From Porticoccus sp041395745 (GTDB lineage Bacteria > Pseudomonadota > Gammaproteobacteria > Pseudomonadales > Porticoccaceae): DNA of 64,000 nucleotides. The translations under genes and the position numbers were made by a program. Within the stretch, counting starts at the first letter, position 1. Each line of letters begins with the position of its first letter. Shown here piece by piece: positions 52,503 through 61,991 of the stretch. The notes below the pieces were generated by a model. It had not been told where the DNA came from. It ran no database searches and saw only the letters and a list, made by a program, of their open reading frames with translations. The stretch lies in the NCBI GenBank assembly GCA_041395745.1, contig JAWKZV010000001.1, positions 186,001-250,000 of the forward strand, written 5' to 3'.

Positions 52503-53717
52503 ATGAAATTGCCGATTTATCTGGACTATTCAGCCACCACCCCGGTTGACCCAAGGGTAGCTACCAAGATGGTGGAATGCCTGACCGTCGAGGGCAATTT
52601 TGGTAACCCGGCGTCCCGTTCCCATGTTTTTGGCTGGCGCGCAGAAGCGGTCGTTGAGGAAGCTCGGGAGAACGTGGCTGCGCTACTCAATGCGGATCCC
52701 CGTGAGATTGTCTGGACCTCGGGTGCCACTGAGTCGGATAACCTGGCCATTAAGGGTGCTGCTCATTTCAACCAGAAAAAAGGCAAACACATCATCACCT
52801 CCAAAATTGAGCACAAAGCGGTGCTTGATACCTGTCGCCAACTGGAGCGAGAAGGATTTGAAGTCACTTATCTTGATCCTGATGCAGAGGGTTTGATCCA
52901 GCCTCAGGCAGTGGTTGATGCCATTCGCGAGGACACCACGCTGGTGTCACTCATGCACGTGAATAACGAGATTGGCACCATCAATGACATTGCCGCTATC
53001 GGTGAAATCTGCCGTGATCGCAAGATTGTCTTCCACGTCGACGCCGCCCAGAGTGCGGGCAAGATTGAGATTGACCTGGAAGCGATGAAAGTGGATCTGA
53101 TGTCGTTGTCTGCCCATAAGGTATACGGACCAAAGGGTATCGGTGCTTTGTATGTGCGCCGCAAACCGCGGGTGCGCATCGAAGCACAAATGCACGGTGG
53201 TGGTCACGAGCGCGGCATGCGTTCAGGCACGTTGGCGACCCACCAGATAGTCGGCATGGGTGAAGCTTTCCGCATTGCCAAAGCGGAAATGACGGAAGAG
53301 GCACAAAGCATCCTCCAGTTGCGCGATCGCCTGTGGAAGGGGCTCACCGATCTGGAGGCCGTTCACCTCAATGGCTCCATGACCCAGCGGGTGCCGGGCA
53401 ATCTGAATGTCAGCTTTGCCTATGTGGAAGGTGAATCCCTGATCATGGCGCTGAAAGATCTGGCGGTATCCTCCGGTTCTGCCTGTACTTCAGCCAGTCT
53501 TGAACCCTCCTATGTGCTGCGGGCCTTAGGTCTTGATGATGAGCTGGCCCACAGTTCTATCCGGTTCTCTATCGGGCGTTTCACTACTCCCGAGGAAATC
53601 GATTACACCATTGCCAGGGTGCATGATGCGGTGAACAAGCTGCGGGAACTGTCCCCCCTCTGGGATATGTACAAAGACGGCGTCGACCTCAGCCAGGTCG
53701 AGTGGGCCGCACATTGA
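52503..53717 (+). CDS. iscS: Cysteine desulfurase IscS
   Basis: A 404-residue PLP enzyme, the exact E. coli length, supplying sulfur for Fe-S clusters and tRNA thiolation. Lys206 in SAHKVYGPKG binds PLP; the catalytic cysteine lies in SSGSACTSASLEPSYVLRAL. It sits 23 bases after iscR and hands sulfur to IscU, next in the operon. Confidence 0.98.
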   Translation: MKLPIYLDYSATTPVDPRVATKMVECLTVEGNFGNPASRSHVFGWRAEAVVEEARENVAALLNADPREIVWTSGATESDNLAIKGAAHFNQKKGKHIITSKIEHKAVLDTCRQLEREGFEVTYLDPDAEGLIQPQAVVDAIREDTTLVSLMHVNNEIGTINDIAAIGEICRDRKIVFHVDAAQSAGKIEIDLEAMKVDLMSLSAHKVYGPKGIGALYVRRKPRVRIEAQMHGGGHERGMRSGTLATHQIVGMGEAFRIAKAEMTEEAQSILQLRDRLWKGLTDLEAVHLNGSMTQRVPGNLNVSFAYVEGESLIMALKDLAVSSGSACTSASLEPSYVLRALGLDDELAHSSIRFSIGRFTTPEEIDYTIARVHDAVNKLRELSPLWDMYKDGVDLSQVEWAAH

Positions 53718-53734
53718 TGCTGAGGAATTGAATT

Positions 53735-54127
53735 ATGTCTTACAGTGACAAAGTACTCGACCACTACGAAAATCCCCGTAACGTTGGGAAGCTGGATGAT
53801 AAATCCAGCAACGTCGGCACCGGGATGGTGGGTGCCCCTGCTTGTGGTGATGTGATGCGTCTGCAAATCCAGGTCAATGATGAGGGCGTCATCGAAGATG
53901 CCAAGTTCAAGACCTATGGTTGTGGTTCTGCCATTGCCTCCAGTTCGCTGCTGACTGAGTGGGTCAAGGGCAAGACCCTGGACCAGGCGGCTGAAATCAA
54001 AAATACCCAGATTGCTGAGGAGCTGGCGCTGCCGCCGGTGAAGATTCACTGCTCTGTTCTAGCCGAGGATGCCATCAAGGCAGCCATCCGCGATGTGCGC
54101 CACAAGCGCGGCGAAGCAAGTGAATAA
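53735..54127 (+). CDS. iscU: Fe-S cluster scaffold IscU
   Basis: A 130-residue scaffold on which clusters are assembled. The three ligand cysteines are at 37 (GAPACGDV), 63 (YGCGSA) and 106 (KIHCSVLAEDA), with the LPPVK motif recognised by HscA at 99-103. Length and residues match E. coli IscU (128). Confidence 0.98.
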   Translation: MSYSDKVLDHYENPRNVGKLDDKSSNVGTGMVGAPACGDVMRLQIQVNDEGVIEDAKFKTYGCGSAIASSSLLTEWVKGKTLDQAAEIKNTQIAEELALPPVKIHCSVLAEDAIKAAIRDVRHKRGEASE

Positions 54128-54165
54128 CCGAGTAAAGTAATAGACGGAATCAGGAGACCTTTTTC

Positions 54166-54489
54166 ATGGCAATCACCATGACCCAAGCCGCTGAACAGCA
54201 TGTACTTAGACACCTTGCTCATCGTGGCCACGGTATTGGTATTCGCCTCGGTGTCAAAACCACTGGTTGTTCCGGTTTGTCCTACGTGCTGGAGTTCGTC
54301 GACGAACAGCAGTCGGAAGACCAGATGTTCCAATGCGGTGAAGCCAAGTTGTTTATTGACCCGAAGAGCCTTGCCTACCTGGATGGCACTGAGTTGGATT
54401 TCGTCAAGGAAGGACTCAACGAGGGTTTTCAGTTCAATAATCCCAACGTCAAGGAAGAATGCGGTTGTGGGGAGAGTTTCCACGTATAG
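54166..54489 (+). CDS. iscA: A-type Fe-S carrier IscA
   Basis: A 107-residue A-type carrier. The three conserved cysteines are Cys35 (TTGCSGLSY), Cys99 and Cys101 (ECGCGESF). It passes clusters or iron to targets. The gene holds its canonical place after iscU. Confidence 0.97.
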   Translation: MAITMTQAAEQHVLRHLAHRGHGIGIRLGVKTTGCSGLSYVLEFVDEQQSEDQMFQCGEAKLFIDPKSLAYLDGTELDFVKEGLNEGFQFNNPNVKEECGCGESFHV

Positions 54490-54551
54490 TGGGTTGGGGG
54501 TAACGGTTCGAATAGACCGTTGCCAGATTCTCTCGGGCGGGGCAGTTTTCC

Positions 54552-55079
54552 GTGGATATCACCAGTAATTACTTTGAGGTTTTTGGTCTGCCGGTCTTAT
54601 ACCGATTGGACCAGAATCTTCTGGCAGATCGCTATCGTAACCTGCAGCGTCAGTTTCACCCGGATCGCTATGCCGACAAGCCGGCTCGAGAGCAACGCCT
54701 TGCCGAGCAGTATGCCGCGGTTCTAAACCAAGCCTATACAGAACTCAAATCCCCTTTGCTGAGGGCGCAGTACCTGTTGTCCCTAAACGGTTTGGATGGC
54801 AGTGGCGAGAGCGCTGTCACCCGCGACCCGGTATTCCTGATGGAGCAAATGGCGCTCCGTGAGTCTCTGGCAGAGGTCCGCGATAGTGCTGACCCTTTTG
54901 CTGCATTACAGCTGGTAGCCGATGAGGCGCGGGAGCACTATTTCTCCTTGCAGGAATCTTTTGCCCAGCAGCTGGCACGAGATGATCTCGAAGGCGCCAA
55001 GGATACCGTTGCCAAGATGCAGTTTTTCAGCAAGCTCCTTGACGAAGTGAAGGTGCTTGAGCATGAAATCGATGAATAA
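54552..55079 (+). CDS. hscB: Co-chaperone HscB (J-domain protein)
   Basis: A 175-residue J-domain co-chaperone that brings IscU to HscA. The HPD motif is at 36-38 (RQFHPDRY), and the C-terminal helical bundle (~95-170) binds IscU. Start GTG 54552, with only a modest G-rich ribosome site. hscA follows 16 bases after the stop. Confidence 0.96.
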   Translation: MDITSNYFEVFGLPVLYRLDQNLLADRYRNLQRQFHPDRYADKPAREQRLAEQYAAVLNQAYTELKSPLLRAQYLLSLNGLDGSGESAVTRDPVFLMEQMALRESLAEVRDSADPFAALQLVADEAREHYFSLQESFAQQLARDDLEGAKDTVAKMQFFSKLLDEVKVLEHEIDE

Positions 55080-55095
55080 GAGGTAGTCATTTCCA

Positions 55096-56964
55096 GTGGT
55101 TTTATTGCAGATATCGGAACCCGGCCAGTCACCTGAGCCACACCAGCGTCGTCGAGCAGTGGGTATCGACCTGGGTACGACCAACTCGCTGGTGGCTACC
55201 GTGAGAAGCGGTACCCCGGAAACTCTGCCTGACACAGAAGACCGTCACCTGCTGCCGTCTGTAGTGCATTACGATCGCACTGGGGACATAACCGTCGGCT
55301 ACCAAGCGCAGGCTCTGGCCTCTGAAGATCCGCTCAACACTCTGAGCTCCGTCAAACGCTTTATGGGAAGGGGGGTCACTGATGTGAAAACCCTCGGGAG
55401 CCAATTGCCATACGAATTGGTTGCCAGTGATAGCAGCATGCCCAATTTTCGGACTGTTGCGGGCGACATCAGTCCGGTCTCCGTGTCTGCGGAAATCCTT
55501 AGTGTGCTCGCGTCTCGTGCCGAGTCTGCTCTGGACGGCCCCCTGGACGGCGCAGTGATCACCGTCCCGGCCTATTTTGATGAGGCCCAGAGGCAGGCTA
55601 CCAAGGATGCTGCCATGTTGGCGGGAATCAAGGTGCTGCGACTGCTCAACGAGCCGACGGCTGCTGCGGTAGCCTACGGCCTCGATAAGGGTGGAGAGGG
55701 TGTGATCGCCGTTTATGACCTCGGCGGTGGCACCTTCGACATTTCCATTTTACGTTTGTCCCGTGGTGTATTTGAGGTGCTTGCCACCGGAGGTGATTCT
55801 GCCCTGGGTGGTGATGATTTTGATCGCGCATTGGCGGAGTGGTTTTGCCAGCAGGCGGGTCTGGGTACAGATCTGGGTCCGCATCGGCAAAGAGAATTGA
55901 TGACAGCAGCTCGCCGGGCCAAGGAAGCTCTGGCTGAGCAAGAGACGGTTTCGGTAGAGGTTGCCGGTTGGCGTGGTCAGCTCGATCGCCAGACCATGAA
56001 CGCTCTGGTGGACTCCCTGATTGACAAGACCCTGCGTGCTTGCAAGCGTGCGTTGCGAGATGCGGACCTGAATCCCGAAGACGTGAATTCAGTGGTCATG
56101 GTGGGCGGCTCCACACGTATGTTGCGGGTCAGGGAGCGGGTTACGGAAACTTTTGCGCAAGAGCCCCTGGTCAATATCGACCCCGACCGGGTAGTGGCAA
56201 TTGGCGCCGCGATCCAGGCAGATGTCCTGGTGGGCAACAAGCCCGGAGATGAAATGCTGCTGCTGGACGTCATCCCGCTTTCTCTTGGGCTGGAAACCAT
56301 GGGTGGTCTGATGGAAAAAATCATCCATCGCAACACCACTATCCCGGTTGCCAAAGCCCAGGATTTCACTACCTTCAAGGACGGACAGACTGCCATGGCA
56401 GTCCATGTGTTGCAGGGCGAGCGGGAGCTGGTTTCTGACTGTCGTTCTCTGGCCCGCTTTGAATTGCGGGGCATTCCGCCCATGGTGGCCGGGGCCGCGA
56501 AGATCCGCGTCAAGTTCCAGGTGGACGCCGATGGCCTGCTCAATGTTTCCGCCAAGGAGTTGATCAGCGGGGTGGAAGCCCATGTGGAAGTGAAGCCTTC
56601 CTATGGCCTCAATGATGAGGAAGTTACCCGCATGCTGCGCGAATCCTACACTCATGCGAGAGATGACATGCAGTTGCGAGCCCTGCGCGAGCAGCAGGTA
56701 GACGCGGATCGTCTCTACGAGGATCTCAGCTCAGCCTTGGCTCAGGATGGCCGGACACTGCTCAATGAGAAGGAATACCACTGCCTCGAAGTGGCATTGG
56801 CAGATTTGCGCCAGGTGCGCGATAGCAACAACCACCGTGAAATCGCGCGACATATCGAGATGGTGTCAAAAACCAGTGAAGAGTTCGCCGCACGCCGCAT
56901 GGACGCCAGTATCAAGCGGGCCTTGGCCGGGCACAGTCTTGATGAGATTGATCGGGAGGTCTGA
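55096..56964 (+). CDS. hscA: Fe-S assembly Hsp70 chaperone HscA
   Basis: A 622-residue specialised Hsp70 that drives cluster release from IscU. The opening LLQISEPGQSPEPHQRR matches E. coli HscA closely, followed by VGIDLGTTNSLVATV, NEPTAAAVAYGLD and the phosphate loops of the ATPase; the substrate domain covers ~390-500. Start GTG 55096. fdx begins two bases after its stop. Confidence 0.98.
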   Translation: MVLLQISEPGQSPEPHQRRRAVGIDLGTTNSLVATVRSGTPETLPDTEDRHLLPSVVHYDRTGDITVGYQAQALASEDPLNTLSSVKRFMGRGVTDVKTLGSQLPYELVASDSSMPNFRTVAGDISPVSVSAEILSVLASRAESALDGPLDGAVITVPAYFDEAQRQATKDAAMLAGIKVLRLLNEPTAAAVAYGLDKGGEGVIAVYDLGGGTFDISILRLSRGVFEVLATGGDSALGGDDFDRALAEWFCQQAGLGTDLGPHRQRELMTAARRAKEALAEQETVSVEVAGWRGQLDRQTMNALVDSLIDKTLRACKRALRDADLNPEDVNSVVMVGGSTRMLRVRERVTETFAQEPLVNIDPDRVVAIGAAIQADVLVGNKPGDEMLLLDVIPLSLGLETMGGLMEKIIHRNTTIPVAKAQDFTTFKDGQTAMAVHVLQGERELVSDCRSLARFELRGIPPMVAGAAKIRVKFQVDADGLLNVSAKELISGVEAHVEVKPSYGLNDEEVTRMLRESYTHARDDMQLRALREQQVDADRLYEDLSSALAQDGRTLLNEKEYHCLEVALADLRQVRDSNNHREIARHIEMVSKTSEEFAARRMDASIKRALAGHSLDEIDREV

Positions 56965-56965
56965 G

Positions 56966-57304
56966 ATGACGCGGCTCGTTTTCCTTCCTCATGAAATAAT
57001 CTGCCCTGAAGGGGCTGTCATCGAGGTTGAACCCGGCGAGAGCATTTGTGAGGCGGCCCTGCGCAATGGCATCGAGATAGAACATGCCTGCGAAATGTCC
57101 TGTGCCTGCACCACCTGTCACGTCTATGTGCGTGAAGGCTTTGACTCTCTAGAGGAAGCTGATGAGCTGGAAGAGGATTATCTGGACAAGGCCTGGGGCG
57201 TAGACCCTGATTCCAGATTGAGCTGCCAGGCGGTAGTGGCAGATGAAGATCTGGTAATCGAGATCCCTAAGTACACCATTAACATGGTGTCGGAAAAGCA
57301 TTGA
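56966..57304 (+). CDS. fdx: ISC-type [2Fe-2S] ferredoxin
   Basis: A 112-residue adrenodoxin-type ferredoxin supplying electrons to cluster assembly. The ligand cysteines fit C42-x5-C48-x2-C51 and C87 (ACEMSCACTTC, LSCQAV), identical to the E. coli numbering; Cys46 is an extra conserved cysteine. ATG 56966 follows a strong GGGAGGT site. The longer frame from 56747 is a read-through. Confidence 0.97.
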   Translation: MTRLVFLPHEIICPEGAVIEVEPGESICEAALRNGIEIEHACEMSCACTTCHVYVREGFDSLEEADELEEDYLDKAWGVDPDSRLSCQAVVADEDLVIEIPKYTINMVSEKH

Positions 57305-57318
57305 GCGGAGTTCTTTCC

Positions 57319-57519
57319 ATGACCCTGAACTGGACCGATGTACTGGATATTGCCATTGAATTGTCCGAGGCTCACCCGGATGTGGATCCCCATTATTTGA
57401 ACTTTGTCGATCTGCGCGATTGGGTGATGGCGCTTGAAGACTTCGACGACGATCCCAAGCACTGTGGTGAGAAGATCCTTGAAGCCATCCAGATGGCATG
57501 GATTGAAGAACTCGATTAG
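57319..57519 (+). CDS. iscX: Fe-S assembly protein IscX
   Basis: A 66-residue acidic protein that binds IscS and may modulate iron delivery. LNWTDVLDIAIELSEAHPD, NFVDLRDWV and DDPKHCGEKILEAIQMAWIEE match the family from end to end. ATG 57319 has GGAG eight bases upstream; TTG 57301 would overlap fdx and is rejected. It closes the canonical isc set. Confidence 0.96.
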   Translation: MTLNWTDVLDIAIELSEAHPDVDPHYLNFVDLRDWVMALEDFDDDPKHCGEKILEAIQMAWIEELD

Positions 57520-57556
57520 AATGGGGCGCAGTATAAATCTGTGCTAAGGGGTAGGA

Positions 57557-59398
57557 ATGAGCTCTAAAGAAGAGCTTTATAAAGTACTGGTGGAATCAGT
57601 ACCCTACGGTGCCCTTTTCTTTGCCTACGGCGTCTGTGTCGACGCCAATCAGAACGCACTCAAACTGCTTGGTTGTGAACTCAATCAGCTGATTGGTGCA
57701 TCCCTGGATAGTATCACCGGGGATGAGACCACCTCTTTCATTGATCTCAAATTGCAACTGAAGAAAGCTCTGCGCGAACGCCGCACACAGATTTCCTGGA
57801 CCTACCCCGGTCAAGAATACGATGGCACTGTTTCCGTCGACGTGGTTTACATCACTGAGGATGGCAAGGAAATGGTGGTGATGCTGAATAGCGAGGGGGC
57901 AGATGCAGCGCTGTCAGTTGTCGATGCGTTGGCCAAAGCCAATCCCGTCAAACCTTCAGAACCCGGGCAGAAATTCCATCAGGGTAGAGCTTCAAGCACA
58001 CAGGCTGAGCCAGAAGAAGTGGATTTTGTCGTTGTTGACGATGGTCAGGTTATTCCCGACCGCCGTGTTTCAGAGCGCAGGTCCTCGAAAGGCCGCGACC
58101 ACTACTTTGACAACCTGACGAGTCTGCCTAACCGGCAGATGCTGGCCGAATCGCTCCACGATTTCCTGGAAAGCCATCGCGATCAGACAGTATGTGCCGC
58201 TGTAATGATGCTCGACCTCGATCACTTTAAGGACATCAATGATTCCTGGGGACACGGGGTCGGGGATCAGGTGATCAAGAAGATCGGTCAGGCTCTCTCT
58301 GGGCTCGTCGCTGGCGACAACATGCTGGCGCGGATGAGCGGTGATGAGTTTGTGCTGTTCATTCCCCAGCTTTCCGAGGATGTTTCCAAGGCGGCCCGGG
58401 ATGCACAGGCCGTGGCGGAAAAACTGGGTGAAGCGGTTGCGAGCCCGGTATTCCTGGATGGCCATGAGGTCATTCTTACAGCCAGTATCGGTATTGCCCT
58501 GGTGACCGATGCCGCTATATCGGCAGATCGGGTTTTGCAGTACGCTGACACGGCCATGTATGAGGCTAAGCGCAAAGGGCGAAATAGCATGGCCTTTTTC
58601 GACCCCTGCATCACGGAGAAGGCTCAGCGTCAGATCGGTATGAATACCCGTTTGCGTAAGGCCATGGACAACCACGAATTCGTCCTTTACATACAACCGC
58701 AAATTTCAGTTGCTACCGGAGAATTGCTGGGTGGCGAGGCTCTACTGCGTTGGATGAACTCCGACAAGATCACCAACATGCCCTCGGAATTTATTCCTGT
58801 ACTGGAATCTTCGGGGTTGATTGTTGACGTGGGACGCTGGGTGATTCGCACGTCCTGTGAATACCTGCGCAACTTTATTGATATGGGATTGTGGCAGGAC
58901 CACATGCGGCTCGGTATCAATATCAGTCCGCGACAGTTTCGCGATCCCCAGCTGCTGGACATTGTTCAGCACAGTATGAAGAGCTATGACATTAATCCCA
59001 GCTATCTCAACTTTGAAGTCACCGAAAGTCTGGTGATTGAGGATGTCGATGAGGCGATCAAGAAGATGGAGGCGATCAAGTCACTGGGGGCCATGTTCTC
59101 TATTGACGATTTCGGCATCGGCTATTCTTCGATGATTTACCTGAAGCGATTGCCCTTTGATCAGCTCAAAATCGACAGGGAGTTTATTCGTAATCTTCAC
59201 CGCGATCCAGAGAGCCGGGGTATTGTCGAAGCCATTATGGCAGTATCCAAGCAGTATGGCCTGAAAGTCACCGCGGAAGGGGTAGAGAGCGAAGAGGCCC
59301 TGGCAATCCTTAGGGCTTTGGGTTGCCATTCCTATCAGGGCGCTCACTTCAGTATGCCTGTCCCCTGTGAACGTTTTTCCAAATTGCTGGCAGCCTGA
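57557..59398 (+). CDS. PAS-GGDEF-EAL cyclic-di-GMP signalling protein
   Basis: A 613-residue cytoplasmic protein with no predicted membrane segment. Residues ~8-115 look PAS-like, ~115-180 are a charged linker, ~181-350 a GGDEF domain with SGDEF at 261-265, and ~370-613 an EAL domain. EAL residues look intact: GGEALLRW (394), NISPRQF, FEVTES, DDFGIGYSS, KIDREF, TAEGVES. Phosphodiesterase activity is therefore likely. SGDEF is a tolerated variant in some active cyclases; no RxxD inhibitory site is seen. It starts 37 bases after iscX with no terminator between, though TATAAA near 57532 may be a separate -10. It lies between isc and ndk, which often adjoin. Confidence 0.92.
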   Translation: MSSKEELYKVLVESVPYGALFFAYGVCVDANQNALKLLGCELNQLIGASLDSITGDETTSFIDLKLQLKKALRERRTQISWTYPGQEYDGTVSVDVVYITEDGKEMVVMLNSEGADAALSVVDALAKANPVKPSEPGQKFHQGRASSTQAEPEEVDFVVVDDGQVIPDRRVSERRSSKGRDHYFDNLTSLPNRQMLAESLHDFLESHRDQTVCAAVMMLDLDHFKDINDSWGHGVGDQVIKKIGQALSGLVAGDNMLARMSGDEFVLFIPQLSEDVSKAARDAQAVAEKLGEAVASPVFLDGHEVILTASIGIALVTDAAISADRVLQYADTAMYEAKRKGRNSMAFFDPCITEKAQRQIGMNTRLRKAMDNHEFVLYIQPQISVATGELLGGEALLRWMNSDKITNMPSEFIPVLESSGLIVDVGRWVIRTSCEYLRNFIDMGLWQDHMRLGINISPRQFRDPQLLDIVQHSMKSYDINPSYLNFEVTESLVIEDVDEAIKKMEAIKSLGAMFSIDDFGIGYSSMIYLKRLPFDQLKIDREFIRNLHRDPESRGIVEAIMAVSKQYGLKVTAEGVESEEALAILRALGCHSYQGAHFSMPVPCERFSKLLAA

Positions 59399-59429
59399 TG
59401 CTGGTGCCGGAAACGGCCTTGAGTATTCC

Positions 59430-59458
59430 TTGTAACCCATTGTATCGGGGAGTAAAAT
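59430..59458 (+). promoter_or_regulatory. Promoter of ndk
   Basis: TTGTAA (59430-59435), a 17-base spacer and TAAAAT (59453-59458). Predicted start near 59465, about 75 bases before ndk, and possibly driving ndk-rlmN-pilF-rodZ-ispG-hisS. Confidence 0.65.
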
Positions 59459-59539
59459 GCCCGACTTTTGATGTGGTGGGGCAGGCTAAACAGAACCGTG
59501 GCCCCCCGGTTGTGCAAATATCCCTCCTGGAGACCATTA

Positions 59540-59965
59540 ATGGCTATTGAACGTACTCTTTCCATCATCAAGCCCGACGCCGTTGCAAAAAATGTTATCG
59601 GTAAAATCTACGAGCGTTTCGAAAATGCAGGGCTGAAAATTGTGGCAGCAAAAATGCTGCATCTCTCTGAAGAGAAAGCCGGCGGTTTCTACGCCGAGCA
59701 CAAAGAGCGTCCGTTCTATGGTGATCTGGTGTCCTTCATGACTTCCGGCCCGGTGGTTGTACAAGTTCTCGAAGGCGAAAACGCTGTAGTCGTTAACCGC
59801 GATCTGATGGGTGCCACTAACCCAAAGGAAGCTGCTCCCGGTACCATTCGTGCAGATTTCGCTGAATCTATCGATGCCAATGCGGTCCATGGTTCAGATT
59901 CCACCACTTCTGCAGCACGGGAAGTGGCTTATTTCTTTGCAGTAGATGAGATTTGCCCCCGTTAA
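59540..59965 (+). CDS. ndk: Nucleoside diphosphate kinase
   Basis: A 141-residue kinase that equilibrates NTP pools. The phosphorylated histidine is in NAVHGSDS near residue 117, and ERTLSIIKPDAV starts the protein. TGGAGA precedes ATG 59540; the longer frame from 59468 is not expected to be coding. The order ndk-rlmN-pilF matches Pseudomonas. Confidence 0.98.
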   Translation: MAIERTLSIIKPDAVAKNVIGKIYERFENAGLKIVAAKMLHLSEEKAGGFYAEHKERPFYGDLVSFMTSGPVVVQVLEGENAVVVNRDLMGATNPKEAAPGTIRADFAESIDANAVHGSDSTTSAAREVAYFFAVDEICPR

Positions 59966-60003
59966 TTCATGAACAAACCCAATGCCAGCTGGCGGGATAT
60001 TCA

Positions 60004-61167
60004 ATGACCGCAATTAGTGCCGATACCGATCAGGCATTTGAGCCCCAGGAGGAGAAAGTAAACCTTCTGGGGCTTTCTGCTGAAAAACTGGTCGAGTTTT
60101 TTGCCTCTCTGGGCGAGAAGCCTTTCCGTGCCACCCAGTTGCTGAAGTGGATTCATCAACAGGGTGTGGATGATTTTGAGCAGATGACCAACCTGTCCAA
60201 ATCCCTGCGCCAACTGTTGCAGGAAAAAGCGGAAATTCGTGCGCCGGAGGTGGTGTCCCAATACGATTCTGCCGACGGTACGCGCAAATGGCTGATTCGT
60301 GTCAGTGGCGGCAGCTGTATTGAAACGGTCTTCATTCCCGAGAAGGATCGCGGCACGCTTTGCGTCTCGTCCCAAGTGGGCTGCTCGCTGGACTGCAGTT
60401 TCTGCGCCACTGGAAAACAGGGTTTTAACCGCGACCTGACAGCGGCAGAGATCATTGGTCAGGTGTGGATTGCGGCTAAATCCTTTGGTTCATTGGGAGC
60501 GGGCGCCGACAGGGTTGTCAGCAATGTGGTGATGATGGGCATGGGAGAGCCTTTGCTCAACTTCGACAACGTGGTGGATGCTATGTCGTTGATGTTGCAC
60601 GACTGCGCCTACGGTCTGTCAAAGCGTCGGGTCACCCTGAGCACTTCTGGCGTAGTGCCGGCACTGGATAGACTGGGGGATGTCTCTGACGTGTCCCTGG
60701 CGATTTCGCTGCACGCCCCTAATGACGAGCTTCGCAATGAACTGGTGCCCATCAATCGCAAATACCCCATCGCCATGTTGCTGGATTCCGCTCGTCGCTA
60801 TCTGGACAAAATGCCCGATACCCACCGCAAAATCACGGTGGAATACACTCTGATCGACCGGGTGAATGACCGCGATGAACACGCCAGACAGCTGGCGAAG
60901 TTGTTGAAGGATATTCCCTGCAAGATCAACCTGATTCCATTCAACCCGTTTGCCCAGTCGGATTACAAACGGGTTACCAATACTGCCCTGAACCGCTTCA
61001 GGGACATCCTCTACAAGGAGGGGTACACTGTGACCGTGCGCACGACCCGTGGCGATGATATTGCCGCGGCCTGCGGTCAGCTGGCGGGCACCGTGAATGA
61101 CAAGACCCGTCGCAGCGAACGCTACCGCAACCAGGTTGAAGAAACACCTGTTCGGTTCGTTGGTTGA
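60004..61167 (+). CDS. rlmN: Dual-specificity rRNA/tRNA adenine-C2 methyltransferase RlmN
   Basis: A 387-residue radical-SAM enzyme methylating A2503 of 23S rRNA and A37 of some tRNAs. The cluster motif is CSLDCSFCATG (CxxxCxxC), with GMGEPLLNFDNV after it; a catalytic cysteine is expected near AAACGQLAG close to the end. ATG 60004 is chosen over a frame beginning inside ndk. pilF starts 29 bases after its stop. Confidence 0.97.
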   Translation: MTAISADTDQAFEPQEEKVNLLGLSAEKLVEFFASLGEKPFRATQLLKWIHQQGVDDFEQMTNLSKSLRQLLQEKAEIRAPEVVSQYDSADGTRKWLIRVSGGSCIETVFIPEKDRGTLCVSSQVGCSLDCSFCATGKQGFNRDLTAAEIIGQVWIAAKSFGSLGAGADRVVSNVVMMGMGEPLLNFDNVVDAMSLMLHDCAYGLSKRRVTLSTSGVVPALDRLGDVSDVSLAISLHAPNDELRNELVPINRKYPIAMLLDSARRYLDKMPDTHRKITVEYTLIDRVNDRDEHARQLAKLLKDIPCKINLIPFNPFAQSDYKRVTNTALNRFRDILYKEGYTVTVRTTRGDDIAAACGQLAGTVNDKTRRSERYRNQVEETPVRFVG

Positions 61168-61196
61168 TGTCACAGCGACAAAGGGGAGGGGGAAGC

Positions 61197-61991
61197 ATGA
61201 GAAATTGGTCGTTATCCGCAGTCATTGCCCTGTTTTTGGCAATGGTCGTGCTGTCCGGTTGTACAACCACAACTACGACCAATGGTGTGGCTACCCAACC
61301 GGTGGATAAGCAGAAGGCGCTGGAAAATCGCTTGCAGTTAGCCCTTGGCTATTTATCGCAAGGAGATCGGGAGCGCGCTCGTCAGAATCTTGAGAAAGCT
61401 GAGGAGATAAATAGCCGCTCCCCGGAAATTCAGGATATCTGGGCACTGCTTTACCAGCAGGAAATGGAGTTGGCGGAAGCAGAAGCTCACTTCAAGAAAG
61501 CTCTCAGCTACGATTCCAATTTTACCCGTGGTCGCAATAATTACGGTATGTTCCTGCTTCGGCAGCAGCGCTATGAAGAGGCCTATAAACAGTTTGTTGT
61601 CGGCACAGAAGACCTGTCATATCCCAAGCGCGGTGAGCTGTTTTACAAGGTGGGTGTGACGGCCTTGAAGCTCAATAAGCCGACTGAAGCCGAGGAGGCA
61701 TTCAAAAGGGCTCTGGTACTGGAGCCGGGCCTGTCCCAGGCGTATCTGGAATTGGCGGATCTCTCTTTTACCCAGGGGGATCTGTCGGGCAGTAAGCTCA
61801 TGCTTGATAAATACAACGAAAATCGGCGCAGACCGACACCCAGGGGGCTTTGGCTAGGAGTAAGACTGGAACATCAACTTGGCAACAAGGATGCGGAAGC
61901 AAGCCAGGGTTTGGCGTTGAGGAACCTGTTTCCCGATTCCCGCGAAAACCAGGAATATCAAAACTGGCTGAATGATGAAAAACACCGCTGA
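61197..61991 (+). CDS. pilF: Type IV pilus pilotin lipoprotein PilF (PilW)
   Basis: A 264-residue outer-membrane lipoprotein with lipobox LSGC and about six TPR units (for example ALGYLSQGDRERARQNLEKA and HFKKALSYDSNFTRGRNNYG). PilF brings the secretin PilQ to the outer membrane for type IV pili. A strong GGGAGG site precedes ATG 61197. Its 3' end overlaps rodZ by 20 bases. No other pilus gene is in the window. Confidence 0.92.
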   Translation: MRNWSLSAVIALFLAMVVLSGCTTTTTTNGVATQPVDKQKALENRLQLALGYLSQGDRERARQNLEKAEEINSRSPEIQDIWALLYQQEMELAEAEAHFKKALSYDSNFTRGRNNYGMFLLRQQRYEEAYKQFVVGTEDLSYPKRGELFYKVGVTALKLNKPTEAEEAFKRALVLEPGLSQAYLELADLSFTQGDLSGSKLMLDKYNENRRRPTPRGLWLGVRLEHQLGNKDAEASQGLALRNLFPDSRENQEYQNWLNDEKHR

